64,000 nucleotides of DNA from assembly GCA_958450865.1 (NCBI GenBank), contig CAUDNY010000003.1:190850-254849 (forward strand), written 5' to 3'. The DNA comes from an uncultured Collinsella sp. Lineage in GTDB: Bacteria > Actinomycetota > Coriobacteriia > Coriobacteriales > Coriobacteriaceae. This document shows, one piece after another, positions 33,790 through 42,355 of the stretch (the first letter of the stretch is position 1; each line of letters opens with the position of its first letter). The position numbers and the translations under genes are program-made. The notes under the pieces were generated by a model. The model ran no database searches. It was not told where the DNA came from and worked only from the letters and a program-made list of their open reading frames with translations.

Positions 33790-34767
33790 ATGTACCAGAC
33801 GCGTAAGATCGGTGTGGTCGGCCAGGGCCACGTAGGAGCACATGTCGCCAACAGCCTGCTCATGCAGGGCATTGCCGACGAGCTGTACCTGTGCGATATC
33901 AACGAGGCCAAGGTGACGTCCGAGGTCCAGGACCTGCGCGACTCCCTTTCGTTTGTTCCGTACAACACCAAAATCGTCAACTGCTACGACCACTACGAGG
34001 AGCTGGCCTGCTGCGACGTCATCGTCAACGCCGCCGGCAAGGTCGCGCTGGCCGCCGGCAACCGCGACGGCGAGCTGTTCTTTACCACCGACGCCGCCCG
34101 CACCTTTGCCAAGCGCATCGTCGACGCCGGCTTCGACGGCATCTTCGTGAGCATCTCCAACCCCTGCGACGTCGTGTGCACCGAGCTGTGGCACCTGACC
34201 GGCTACGATCCCAAGAAGATCATCGGCTCGGGCTGCGGCCTGGACTCCGCCCGCCTGCGCACCGAGATCTCCAAGAAGGTCGGCGTGAGCCCCAAATCCA
34301 TCGACGCCTACATGATCGGCGAGCACGGCTTTAGCCAGCTGGCCGCCTTTAAGGCCGCGACCATCGCCGGCAAGAGCCTCAACGAGCTTCAGGCCGAGAA
34401 CCCCGACAAGTACGCCTTCGACCACATGGAGATCGAGGAGCTCGCGCGCAAGGGCGGCTATGTAACCTACCAGGGCAAGCAATGCACCGAGTACGCCGTC
34501 GCCAACTCCGCCGCGCGGGTCTGCGCCGCCGTGCTGCACAACGAGCACGCCGTGCTTTCCGCCTCCACGCTCATGACCGGCCAGTATGGCGAGGAGGGTA
34601 TCTTTACCTCTCTGCCGTGCGTGATCGGCGCCGAGGGCGTCGAGGAGGTCTACACGCTCGACCTTTCCGAGCACGAGCTCGAGGGCTTCCACAAGAGTTG
34701 TCAGCACATCCGCGACAACATCTCCCAGCTCGACTGGTGGGACGCCGAGGCCTACGACGCAAAGTAG
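33790..34767 (+). CDS. L-2-hydroxyacid dehydrogenase, L-LDH/HicDH family
   Basis: 325 residues from ATG 33790 (GGAAGGA upstream). NAD-binding GQGHVGAHVANSL, ISNPCDVV, and the catalytic-His segment IGEHGFSQLAAF. Spacing and motifs such as ELARKGGYV and the loop AGKVALAAGN are closer to L-2-hydroxyisocaproate dehydrogenase of lactobacilli than to canonical LDH, in which GEHGDS is usual. It interconverts 2-oxo- and 2-hydroxyacids; the in vivo substrate could be lactate or a branched hydroxyacid. A strong terminator follows. Confidence 0.82.
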   Translation: MYQTRKIGVVGQGHVGAHVANSLLMQGIADELYLCDINEAKVTSEVQDLRDSLSFVPYNTKIVNCYDHYEELACCDVIVNAAGKVALAAGNRDGELFFTTDAARTFAKRIVDAGFDGIFVSISNPCDVVCTELWHLTGYDPKKIIGSGCGLDSARLRTEISKKVGVSPKSIDAYMIGEHGFSQLAAFKAATIAGKSLNELQAENPDKYAFDHMEIEELARKGGYVTYQGKQCTEYAVANSAARVCAAVLHNEHAVLSASTLMTGQYGEEGIFTSLPCVIGAEGVEEVYTLDLSEHELEGFHKSCQHIRDNISQLDWWDAEAYDAK

Positions 34768-34810
34768 GCCGCTGGCTGCCGCAACCTTGCGAATCTAAGC
34801 GCGACGCCAA

Positions 34811-34850
34811 GCGGGCCGCGCCGGAAATCCCCGGCGCGGCCCGCTTTTTT
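34811..34850 (+). terminator. Terminator of the dehydrogenase gene
   Basis: GCGGGCCGCGCCGG and CCGGCGCGGCCCGC form a 14-bp stem around AAATCC, followed by TTTTTT. Confidence 0.92.
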
Positions 34851-34874
34851 GGCTCACGCAGTGCCCTTGCGAAT

Positions 34875-35056
34875 CGAAGGTGAATACTTTTCCGCGAAGT
34901 GAACGAGCAAAAACGAGCCCTCGAAGCATCGACACTTTTAAGGCGCCGTTTCCTGCGGTTTCGCCGAGTTTTTCCTGCAGTTTTGGTACCAAAAAGTGTG
35001 GATGCTTCGGGGGTCCAAAATAGGTCGTTCACTTCGCGGAAAAGTATTCACCTTCG
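34875..35056. repeat. 182-bp palindromic element, copy B
   Basis: Arms CGAAGGTGAATACTTTT... (34875) and ...AAAAGTATTCACCTTCG (35056) are inverted repeats; an inner pair holds CTCGAAGCATCGACAC and GTGTGGATGCTTCGGGGG. The core matches copy A at 12188-12365, but the outermost ~10 bases differ while remaining complementary within this copy. It lies between the dehydrogenase terminator and the SIS gene 3' end, filling most of a 378-base gap. Confidence 0.85.
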
Positions 35057-35145
35057 TTTTCGCGCAGACACGAATCCGGCCGCCGCAACGCAAAAAGGGT
35101 CTCGCGCATGGCGCAGGCCCCGTCGTAAAAGATAATTCCCGGTAC

Positions 35146-36114
35146 CTAGTACTGCTCGATGCCCATGTAGCGGCGGAACTCGGGGCTGTGGTCGAACACC
35201 TTGCCGCGGGCGGCACGCAGCTCGCAGCTCATCGCGTAGAAGAAGATCGGCTCCAGGAACGAACGCACGCTGGCGGGCACCTCGCCAACGCCGTAGTCAA
35301 GCGCGTCGAGCACCATAATCGTATCGGTGTGCGTGTTGAGGAACGCAAGAGCGCGCTCCTCCATGGGGCGGCACTCGCCGGCGCCAAGCTGCACAAAGTA
35401 GAACACGCCGGGCTCGGTGGCCTCGAAGGGACCGTGGAAGTACTCGCCAGAGTGGATGTAGCAGCAGTGCTGCCACTGCATCTCCATGAGCGAGCAGATG
35501 GCCATGGCGTAGGTCTGGCTAAAGTTGGGGCCGGACCCCAGGATATAGAAGAACTTGTGCTGCTGGCAGAGCTCGGCAAAGCGGGCGCCCAGCTCGGCGT
35601 TGACCTTCTCGCGGGCGGCGGGCAGCAGCACATCCATCTGCTTGAGGCCCTCGTACATGTCGGCGAGCGCCTCGTAGCCTTCCTGCTGGTCGAGCAGCTC
35701 GGCGGCGATCAGAGCGCCGATGCCTTGCGGCACCTCGGCCTGCGACACGCCCTCGCCCCAGGGGTAGACCCAGATGGTCCACTTGCCGTTGTCGATCTTG
35801 GAGCCCTCGCAGTCGGTGAGGGCGACGACCTCGGCGCCGGCGGCCAGCGCCATCTCGCAGCCGTCGACGACCTCCTGCGTGTTGCCGCTGTGGCTGCAGG
35901 CAATAACGAGCGACTTCGGCCCTAGGCTCTTGGGGGCCATCAGGCAAAACTCGCGCGCCGTGTAGACCGTCGAGGTAAACGTGGTGGCCTCGCGCTTGAG
36001 CAGCTCGTTGGCCGGCATCAGGTCGATCATCGAACCGCCACAAGCGATCCAAAAGACATTCTCAATCTTGCCCTTGCGCTCGATGATTTCCTGAACCAGA
36101 TCATGTGCGTTCAT
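35146..36114 (-). CDS. SIS-domain sugar-amine deglycase candidate (second)
   Basis: 322 residues from ATG 36114 (AGGAGG upstream). First SIS: FWIACGGSMIDLMPA and ACSHSGNTQEVVDG; second: YILGSGPNFSQTYAMA, MQWQHCCYIHSGEYFHGPFE. These fit FrlB/GfrF-type fructoselysine- or glucoselysine-6-phosphate deglycases. It ends RRYMGIEQY. Downstream of a GntR gene, with duplicated operators between them. No PTS genes are adjacent, so it may serve substrates brought in by either PTS in the window. Confidence 0.8.
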   Translation of the reverse strand: MNAHDLVQEIIERKGKIENVFWIACGGSMIDLMPANELLKREATTFTSTVYTAREFCLMAPKSLGPKSLVIACSHSGNTQEVVDGCEMALAAGAEVVALTDCEGSKIDNGKWTIWVYPWGEGVSQAEVPQGIGALIAAELLDQQEGYEALADMYEGLKQMDVLLPAAREKVNAELGARFAELCQQHKFFYILGSGPNFSQTYAMAICSLMEMQWQHCCYIHSGEYFHGPFEATEPGVFYFVQLGAGECRPMEERALAFLNTHTDTIMVLDALDYGVGEVPASVRSFLEPIFFYAMSCELRAARGKVFDHSPEFRRYMGIEQY

Positions 36115-36170
36115 GCTGATGCTCCTCCTTGTGTGGCGGCTTTCGGCGACGGCTGTTCGTACCTGCAGTC

Positions 36171-36249
36171 GTTCTATGTTGTTCTATTTATAGCACGCAA
36201 GCAGTCACCGGTGAAGTCATTACAGCAAATTTGTTCTATGTTGTTCTAT
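36171..36249. promoter_or_regulatory. Duplicated GTTCTATGTTGTTCTAT operator
   Basis: An identical 17-mer lies at 36171-36187 and 36233-36249, each itself a direct repeat of GTTCTAT. They flank the promoter region between the GntR gene and the SIS gene, so the GntR product (36259-37023) is the likely binder. Confidence 0.6.
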
Positions 36250-36258
36250 CTGTGGACG

Positions 36259-37023
36259 CTAGATGTCGAACACGTAGCGCGAGCCCACTATCTTCTGGCG
36301 CCCGAGCAGCAAGGGCCGCTCGTCCGCATCGGTAAAGTACGCCTCCATATAAAAGAGCGGCTCGCCGACCGGCACCTCCAACAGCGGGGCCACCTGAGCA
36401 TCGGCAAGCGCAATCTCCACGGTGCAGGGGTCGGACTTGAGCGGCGCGCGGCCCGAGTGCTCGGCAACGAGCGCAAAGATTGAGTTATCGGTGAGGTCCT
36501 TATCGGCCAGCGTCTGCAAGTAGGGATGGTCGGCGAGCACAAAGGCGTTGTTCTCAAGCATGACGGGGATGCCGTCGGCCGTGCGCACGCGCTCGACCAC
36601 GATAAGCTCGCAGCCGGGCTCCACGCCAAAGAACGCCGCATCCTCGTGCGTCGCCGCGACCACCGTGCGCGATACCAGGCGCGCTCCGGGCACCATGTCG
36701 TTGGCAGCACAACCCTCAGTAAAGCTCTGGACGTCGCCCTTCTGGCGAATCTTGCGCTTGAGCTTGGGAGCGCATACAAAGGTGCCCCTCCCCTGCTGGC
36801 GGTTGAGGTAGCCCGCGCGCGACAGCTCCTCGATGGCACGGCGTACGGTGATGCGCCCCACGCCGTAGGACTTCGCGAGCTCCATCTCGGAAGGAATGCG
36901 CGAGCCGGCCGCGTACACGCCGCGCGCGATCTCGCCCTTCAGGTCGTCCATAACCTGCTGATACAGCGGCACGGCGGAAACCTCGGCGCGCTCGGAACGT
37001 TCGGTCTTGCTATCGGATGCCAT
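36259..37023 (-). CDS. GntR-family (HutC/UTRA) regulator (second)
   Basis: 254 residues. Winged helix SRIPSEMELAKSYGVGRITVRRAIEELSRAGYLNRQQGRGTFV, then UTRA domain ending RQKIVGSRYVFDI. It is followed by the SIS gene it probably controls and starts two bases after the recQ stop, so it may also be read from upstream. Ligand inferred to be a phosphorylated sugar-amine. Confidence 0.87.
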   Translation of the reverse strand: MASDSKTERSERAEVSAVPLYQQVMDDLKGEIARGVYAAGSRIPSEMELAKSYGVGRITVRRAIEELSRAGYLNRQQGRGTFVCAPKLKRKIRQKGDVQSFTEGCAANDMVPGARLVSRTVVAATHEDAAFFGVEPGCELIVVERVRTADGIPVMLENNAFVLADHPYLQTLADKDLTDNSIFALVAEHSGRAPLKSDPCTVEIALADAQVAPLLEVPVGEPLFYMEAYFTDADERPLLLGRQKIVGSRYVFDI

Positions 37024-37025
37024 CG

Positions 37026-39005
37026 TTACGCTCCATCCCGCGCATGCTCGGACTCAAACTCTTCAATCGCCGCCATAAACTGCTCGCCAAAGGCGTCGGC
37101 CTTTTTCTCGCCGATGCCGTTGACCTGGATAAGCTCGTCGCGCGTCTGCGGGCGCAGGCGGCACAGGCCGCGCAGGGCCTTGTCGGAGAAGACCATATAC
37201 GGCGCCATCTCCAGCTCGGTCGAGATTTCCTTGCGCAGGGCGCGCAGGCGCTCGAACAGCTCGGCATCGTCGCCCACGTGCGGGCGCTGATCCATCTCGG
37301 CCTCCTCGCGCAGCAGATCCACCGCACGACGGGCGCGGGCAGAGGCCTTGCGCTTGGACGCGCGACGCTTAACGGTAAAGGCGAACGCCTCGTCCTCGAC
37401 CTCGCCGGCACGCGGGCCCAGCCCCACGACCGGGTACTGTCCCTGCGAGGTGGCCAAATAACCGCGGCCGCACAGCTGCCCGATGATGTCCTTAATGCGC
37501 CCGACCGATTCACTCGACAGCTCACCGTAGCCGCGGTCCTCGTCCAGATGCATCTGGCGAATGCGCTCAGTGTTGCCGCCGTGGAGCACGTCGGCGATCA
37601 GCGACTTGCCAAAACGCATGGGACGCGTGGCCACATAGCGCACGGCAGCGCGGGCCATATCGGTGACGTCCTCGACCTCGAACTGCGTGAGGCAGTTGCT
37701 GCAGTTGCCGCAGCCCTCGGCTTCGTCCGTGGCGGTGCCGCCCGCGGCGGCTGCCGCGTGCTCGGCCGCGGCCTCGTCGCCAAAGTAGCGCAACATGTAT
37801 TCGCGCAGGCAGCCGGTGGTATTGCAGTAGCCCTCCATCTGGCTGAGCAGACGATATCGATTCTGGAGCGCCCACGCGCGTTGTTCGTCGTCAAGTGCCT
37901 CGTCGGCAGCATCTCCGCGGTCGATCAAAAAGCGGCGCATGCGAAAATCGTTGCCGTTCCACAGCAGGTGGCAGCTGGCCGGGTCGCCATCGCGGCCGGC
38001 GCGGCCCGCCTCCTGGTAGTAGGCCTCGATGCTCTCGGGCACGTTGTTGTGAATCACGTAGCGCACGTTGGGCTTGTCGATGCCCATACCAAAGGCGTTG
38101 GTGGCAACCATCACCTGGATGTCGTCGTCGATAAAGGCGCGCTGGCTTTGGCGGCGGGCGTCATTGCCCATGCCGGCATGGTAGCGGCCAACGCGAATGC
38201 CGCTGGGGCCCAGCGCCTCGGCAAGCTCGCCTGCCAGCGCATCGACCGTCTTGCGGGTCGAGCAATACACGATGCCGCTCTCGCTCGAATGCGCGATCAC
38301 GTAGTCGCGCACCCAGGCGGTCTTGGCCTTGTCGCCCATCTCTTCGCAACCAAAGTAGAGGTTCTTGCGATCGAAGCCCGTCACCACCGTCGCGGGGTTT
38401 TGCAGGCCGAGCATCTGCTGAATATCCGCACGCACGCGCTCAGTCGCCGTGGCGGTAAAGGCCGCCACGATAGGGCGCTGCGGCAGGGAATTGATGAACT
38501 CGCGAATCTGCAGGTAGGCGGGACGGAAATCCTGGCCCCATTGGCTTACGCAGTGGGCCTCGTCAATGGCCACGAGCGGCACGCCAAGGCCGCCGTCCGC
38601 CGCGGCCTCCTGCGCAAAGGCTAAAAAGCGCGGCTCGAGCAGGCGCTCGGGTGCCACGTACATAAGCTGGTAGCGGCCCTCGCGCGCCCGCTTGAGCACG
38701 GTGTTTTGCTGGGCCGGAGTAAGGCTGGAGTTGAGATAGCTGGGTCGCGCACCCGCCGCGAGCAACGCGCGGGTCTGATCCTCCATAAGCGACAGCAGCG
38801 GACTCACCACAAAGGTGATGCCGGACAGCATGAGCGCGGGTACCTGGTAGCAAATGGACTTGCCGGCGCCCGTGGGCATAACGCCCAGCGCGTCGCGACC
38901 GGCAAGGATCGCATCGACCATGCGGTCCTGCCCCGGGCGAAACGAGGTGTAGCCAAAATAGTCGCCGAGCGTGTCGAGCGCCATCTGCTGCATGCTATCG
39001 ATCAT
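37026..39005 (-). CDS. recQ: ATP-dependent DNA helicase RecQ
   Basis: 659 residues. Motifs: Walker A GAGKS near 45, DEAHCVSQWGQDFR, motif VI QEAGRAGRDG, the zinc-binding Cys set (CNTTGCLREY, CGNCSNC), a winged helix, and a C-terminal HRDC domain (LRRLRPQTRDELIQVNGIGEKKADAFG). It unwinds recombination and replication intermediates. The complete domain set is present. The start at 39005 has AGGAAACC upstream. Confidence 0.93.
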   Translation of the reverse strand: MIDSMQQMALDTLGDYFGYTSFRPGQDRMVDAILAGRDALGVMPTGAGKSICYQVPALMLSGITFVVSPLLSLMEDQTRALLAAGARPSYLNSSLTPAQQNTVLKRAREGRYQLMYVAPERLLEPRFLAFAQEAAADGGLGVPLVAIDEAHCVSQWGQDFRPAYLQIREFINSLPQRPIVAAFTATATERVRADIQQMLGLQNPATVVTGFDRKNLYFGCEEMGDKAKTAWVRDYVIAHSSESGIVYCSTRKTVDALAGELAEALGPSGIRVGRYHAGMGNDARRQSQRAFIDDDIQVMVATNAFGMGIDKPNVRYVIHNNVPESIEAYYQEAGRAGRDGDPASCHLLWNGNDFRMRRFLIDRGDAADEALDDEQRAWALQNRYRLLSQMEGYCNTTGCLREYMLRYFGDEAAAEHAAAAAGGTATDEAEGCGNCSNCLTQFEVEDVTDMARAAVRYVATRPMRFGKSLIADVLHGGNTERIRQMHLDEDRGYGELSSESVGRIKDIIGQLCGRGYLATSQGQYPVVGLGPRAGEVEDEAFAFTVKRRASKRKASARARRAVDLLREEAEMDQRPHVGDDAELFERLRALRKEISTELEMAPYMVFSDKALRGLCRLRPQTRDELIQVNGIGEKKADAFGEQFMAAIEEFESEHARDGA

Positions 39006-39130
39006 GGTTTCCTAACGTCCAGGTCATCTGCCGCCGATTATACGCCGCCACGCGGACCGGTGCCGCACGGCCGCCGGCCACGGGCAACGTGATCCAAGGC
39101 GAACGAGAGTAGATTTTTGGACACTTTCAG

Positions 39131-39200
39131 AATGAGAGTGGATAATCTCCCACTTTGAACCCGTCACCAAGCCAAAAATGGGAGATTATCCACGCTCATT
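39131..39200. repeat. GAGNGTGGATAATCTCCCA inverted repeat
   Basis: AATGAGAGTGGATAATCTCC (39131) pairs with GGAGATTATCCACGCTCATT (ending 39200), with one mismatch. It belongs to the family seen at 14720 and 21172. Confidence 0.8.
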
Positions 39201-39237
39201 CTATGGGTAGTCGATGTTTTGGCAATGTCAGCGAAAA

Positions 39238-39330
39238 CCCGCCAGAGCGAGCAAGGTGCCTTGAAACAAGGCGGCATCGATCTTCTGATCATGCCGCCGA
39301 AGTTGAAAGGCAGATTGCCGCTCTGGCGGG
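39238..39330 (-). ncRNA. Multibranched RNA-like structure, unknown function
   Basis: A 12-bp outer stem (CCCGCCAGAGCG / CGCTCTGGCGGG) closes over inner hairpins: CTTG-AAA-CAAG, the long GGCGGCAT...ATGCCGCC with GATC/GATC extension, and GGCA-GAT-TGCC. On the minus strand a TTTT run follows the outer stem. It could be an elaborate terminator of the GntR gene ending at 39379 or an independent small RNA. Its class is not recognised. Confidence 0.45.
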
Positions 39331-39349
39331 CTTGCAGCGTCGAGCCGTT

Positions 39350-39376
39350 GCGCGGTTTGGAAAACCGCGCAACTAG
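39350..39376. terminator. Hairpin directly after GntR stop
   Basis: GTTGCGCGGTTT and AAACCGCGCAAC pair around GGA immediately downstream of the GntR gene; there is no T-run on the minus strand, so termination may rely on the larger structure beyond. Confidence 0.5.
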
Positions 39377-39378
39377 AG

Positions 39379-40098
39379 CTACATGACCATGACGTAGCGC
39401 GATCCCACGTAGTACTGCTTACCCATCAGGACCGGCTCGCCATTGGGGCCCGTGAAGCCGGCACGCAGATTGAGCAGTGGATCGTGCGGAGCGATGCCCA
39501 GCTCGGCCGCCTGCTCGGTATTGGCACGAACGGCCTCGACCGTGCGGTAGCCAACCGAGACAATCGGCGTTCCGCCAACACGCTCGACCTCGGCAAAAAT
39601 CGACTTGTCCTCAAGATCAGCCGTCAACAGCTCACGGTAGGCGTCAAAGGGCACAAAGATGTTCTCCTCAAAGATGGGCTCGCCATCGGCCGTACGCACG
39701 CGCTTAATATGCAGCAGGAGCGCATCCTTCTGCAAACCAAAGAACTCCATCTCGTTTTGACGTGCCGGCACAATCTGGCGATCGACCACATGCGCGCCCG
39801 CCTTCATGCCATTGTCGGCACACAGCGCGGTAAACGTCTGCAGCGTCGAGGCGTGAAACTGGCGATTGATGTGCGGCGTGGAGACAAAGGTGCCACGGCC
39901 CTGCTGCTTAACCAGGTAGCCATCGGAGCACAACTCCTCGACGGCGCGGCGCACCGTAATGCGGCTCACCTCGTACTGCTCGGCTAGCTCAAGCTCGGAA
40001 GGAATACGCCCCTTTGGTGCATAAATACCTTTCTCGATCGCATCCTTGATTTCGTCGTAAATCTGCTGGTAAAGCGGTGCATTTTTGGGCGCAGGCAT
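39379..40098 (-). CDS. GntR-family (HutC/UTRA) regulator (third)
   Basis: 239 residues. Winged helix GRIPSELELAEQYEVSRITVRRAVEELCSDGYLVKQQGRGTFV; UTRA domain ending GKQYYVGSRYVMVM, very like the second GntR. It is monocistronic. Upstream at 40132-40147, TAATACG-TA-TATAACG resembles sequences in front of the second PTS operon and the DMT gene, so it may regulate these and itself. Confidence 0.87.
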   Translation of the reverse strand: MPAPKNAPLYQQIYDEIKDAIEKGIYAPKGRIPSELELAEQYEVSRITVRRAVEELCSDGYLVKQQGRGTFVSTPHINRQFHASTLQTFTALCADNGMKAGAHVVDRQIVPARQNEMEFFGLQKDALLLHIKRVRTADGEPIFEENIFVPFDAYRELLTADLEDKSIFAEVERVGGTPIVSVGYRTVEAVRANTEQAAELGIAPHDPLLNLRAGFTGPNGEPVLMGKQYYVGSRYVMVM

Positions 40099-40131
40099 AT
40101 CTGATCACTCTTATCGAAATATCAAAATAAC

Positions 40132-40147
40132 TAATACGTATATAACG
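40132..40147. promoter_or_regulatory. TATAACG-type direct repeat upstream of third GntR
   Basis: TAATACG (40132-40138) and TATAACG (40141-40147) form a direct repeat with a 2-base spacer, comparable with the site at 47447-47462. Confidence 0.45.
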
Positions 40148-40202
40148 TCTTTTTATATGTTACCTCAGTTGGATAAAACGATACACCACATACAGCAAAA
40201 CC

Positions 40203-41210
40203 TTACTTGCCGTCGTCCTGTTGCAGACTGTCCTGCTCGCTGAGGCGCGCCTGCCTGCTGGCCATGCGTGCGGGCTTGTCGGGATCGGGAACGGCCGTGG
40301 GCATGGGCTCGTCGACATGGCCACCCCACCAGCCGCCCACAAAGCTGAGCGTGTGGAACACGTTGATCACGGCACCGGGATCAATGTCGCACACCAGCTT
40401 GATAATGTCCTGGCTCTCGTAGGTCGAGACAACGGCGTGCAGCAGGTACATCTTTTCACGGCTGTATCCGCCGATGACCTCGGCGCAACTAATGCCGTGC
40501 TGAAAATGGTCAATATAGGCGGTCATGACCTCGTCTGCCTTGCGCGTCGTGATCTGCAGCGTCACGCGGTCGTAGCGATGATAGAAGCTGTCGATGGTCT
40601 TGGTCGAAATAAATTGGAACACGATGGAGTACGCCGCATTGTCCCAGCCAAACATAAAACCAAAGATCGCCAGAATAAAGCAGTTGAAACCAAAGATGAC
40701 GCCCCAGATGGTCTTGCCCGTGTGGTTGGAGACCCATAACGCGATAAAGTCGGTGCCGCCGGTGGATGCGCCGGACTTAAGCGCGATGGCAGCGCCCAGG
40801 CCCGAGACCACGCCGCCAAAAATGATGAGCATGATCTTGTCGCCCAAAAACGGCGCGAAGTGAAAGACGTTGAGGAACAGCGATGAGAGCACGACCTGCA
40901 TCATCGAGAAGATGACGAAGCGCTTGCTAATGCCGCTCCAGCATAGGAGCGCCACGGGGATGTTGAGCGCGAGCATGCCGAGTGAGATGTCGATATGAAC
41001 GCCACCCAGCGAGGTAACGCGATCGAGCAGGACCGCGACGCCGGTAAGACCGCTCGGAAGCAGGTCGGCGGGTTGAATGAACGCCTGGATCAGGAATGTC
41101 TGGAGAACGGCAGAAATGGTGACCGCCACGGCGGTGATGGCACGGCGGACGATGGTAAGGCGGCCGAGCACGAGCACGCGGTCCGTGAGCTGATCGATGG
41201 CGTTCGCCAC
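40203..41210 (-). CDS. YitT-family membrane protein (DUF2179)
   Basis: 335 residues from GTG 41210 (AAAGGAG upstream). About five to six membrane segments with FIQPADLLPSGLTGVAVLL and LKSGASTGGTDFIA, the YitT hallmarks, then a cytosolic DUF2179 domain (YDRVTLQITTRKADEVMTAY). The C-terminal 45 residues are a polar extension. Transport function is not established for the family. Confidence 0.86.
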   Translation of the reverse strand: MANAIDQLTDRVLVLGRLTIVRRAITAVAVTISAVLQTFLIQAFIQPADLLPSGLTGVAVLLDRVTSLGGVHIDISLGMLALNIPVALLCWSGISKRFVIFSMMQVVLSSLFLNVFHFAPFLGDKIMLIIFGGVVSGLGAAIALKSGASTGGTDFIALWVSNHTGKTIWGVIFGFNCFILAIFGFMFGWDNAAYSIVFQFISTKTIDSFYHRYDRVTLQITTRKADEVMTAYIDHFQHGISCAEVIGGYSREKMYLLHAVVSTYESQDIIKLVCDIDPGAVINVFHTLSFVGGWWGGHVDEPMPTAVPDPDKPARMASRQARLSEQDSLQQDDGK

Positions 41211-41346
41211 GTAGGCTCCTTTCGAAGGCAGATGTAGTTGTGGGGCGTGGCCGCGATTGTAGCATGGAGCATGCGGGGGCGCTTCAATTCACCCTCTCTC
41301 GACAACCAAAACGGGACCGGTAACCCCACAACCAAAGGCCCAAATT

Positions 41347-41470
41347 CTAAGTGAGTAGACTTTTCGCAACCTGCCGAGCATAGCCAATAACAGCCACCTC
41401 TGTGACCTGCGGTTTTACTAAGGCAGAAACGCTTTGTGCTCGGCATGCGCCAAAAAGTCTACTCACTTAG
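41347..41470. repeat. 124-bp palindromic element
   Basis: CTAAGTGAGTAGACTTTT (41347-41364) is inverted exactly at 41453-41470. An inner pair TGCCGAGCA / TGCTCGGCA is present. The middle is unrelated to copies A and B. It lies between the YitT and HAD genes and fills much of a 355-base gap. Confidence 0.85.
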
Positions 41471-41565
41471 TCTGAGTCGAAGCCAAACTGATCCAAATTG
41501 AAGCCAAAATGGGCCAATCCGCCGCGATAAATGCGCGAATCGGCACTTCTCGCGGCGGATTGACG

Positions 41566-42195
41566 CTACAAAGCGGCCAAAATGTCGGTCAGATTGTCGA
41601 TAACGGCATCGGCTCGCGATTGATCGAGGTTGACGCCCTCGTGCGGACGCAGTGCCAGGACGCGGGCGCCGGAGCGCTTGCCGGCTTCGATGCCCATCGG
41701 CGAGTCCTCGATAACCAGGCACTCGGCAGGCTCCACCCCCAGCGCCTCCATGGCACGCAGGTAGATCTCGGGGTCGGGCTTAAACGCACTGCACTCGTGG
41801 CCGCTGATGGTATAGTTCAGCACGTCGGCGATACCGGCAATCTCCACCAGCTCGTCGATCAGCTCACGATAGGACGAGCTCGCGATGGCGCACTTCACGC
41901 CGCGCTCGTGCAGCTCACGCATCACCGGCTCCGTCTGCTCGTTGAGCAGCTCAGCATACGGAACGGGATGGTCCGGGCTGTAGACTTGCTTGTACTCCAC
42001 GCGCAGGCGCTCGCGTAGCTCAATATCGTCGGGCACCAGCGCCTCCCAAATGGCAGGCTCGTTAGACCCCGAAAGATCGGGGATCTCGTCAAAGTGGAAG
42101 CCCTTTTCTTCCATAAACGCCACGCGACGACGGTTGTAGAACCACTCGGTATCGACCAGCACGCCGTCCATGTCAAACAGCACTGCCTTGATCAT
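41566..42195 (-). CDS. HAD-superfamily phosphatase, beta-phosphoglucomutase-like
   Basis: 209 residues from ATG 42195 (AAGGAG six bases upstream; an ATG two codons earlier touches that site). DMDGVLVDTEWFYNRRR with the nucleophile Asp, IASSS near 105, KPDPEIYLRAMEALG, and IEDSPMGIEAGK. It removes or moves phosphate on sugars. Placed between GntR, YitT and SIS genes, so it may act on the deglycase products; the substrate is not known. Confidence 0.85.
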   Translation of the reverse strand: MIKAVLFDMDGVLVDTEWFYNRRRVAFMEEKGFHFDEIPDLSGSNEPAIWEALVPDDIELRERLRVEYKQVYSPDHPVPYAELLNEQTEPVMRELHERGVKCAIASSSYRELIDELVEIAGIADVLNYTISGHECSAFKPDPEIYLRAMEALGVEPAECLVIEDSPMGIEAGKRSGARVLALRPHEGVNLDQSRADAVIDNLTDILAAL

Positions 42196-42209
42196 ACGCA
42201 TCTCCTTCC

Positions 42210-42246
42210 ACCTGCCAAAAAGGGACAGGTTTTTTTTGGTAGGTTT
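42210..42246. repeat. CCTGCCAAAA / TTTTGGTAGG hairpin with GGGACAGG loop
   Basis: ACCTGCCAAAA (42210-42220) pairs with TTTTGGTAGGT (ending 42244) around AGGGACAGG. Same family as 31958 and 49587. It lies just upstream of the HAD start. Confidence 0.7.
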
Positions 42247-42287
42247 TATCTGGGGTTTTGCGGAGCGACAAACACGCCCTCCCCAGA

Positions 42288-42325
42288 GCAAAAAAGGGGA
42301 TGGGGCGAAAACCCCATCCCCTCTC
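42288..42325 (-). terminator. Terminator after third SIS gene
   Basis: AGGGGATGGGG and CCCCATCCCCT form an 11-bp stem around CGAAAA; the minus strand continues with TTTTTTGC. Confidence 0.9.
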
Positions 42326-42355
42326 AATCAACCCGTAAGGTCTACTTACTTGTGA

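Noticed and set aside
31210..36249. Common operator for hicAB and the second SIS gene based on TGTTCTAT
   Set aside because: Only an 8-base match; the hicAB repeats are spaced differently. Kept as a remark only.
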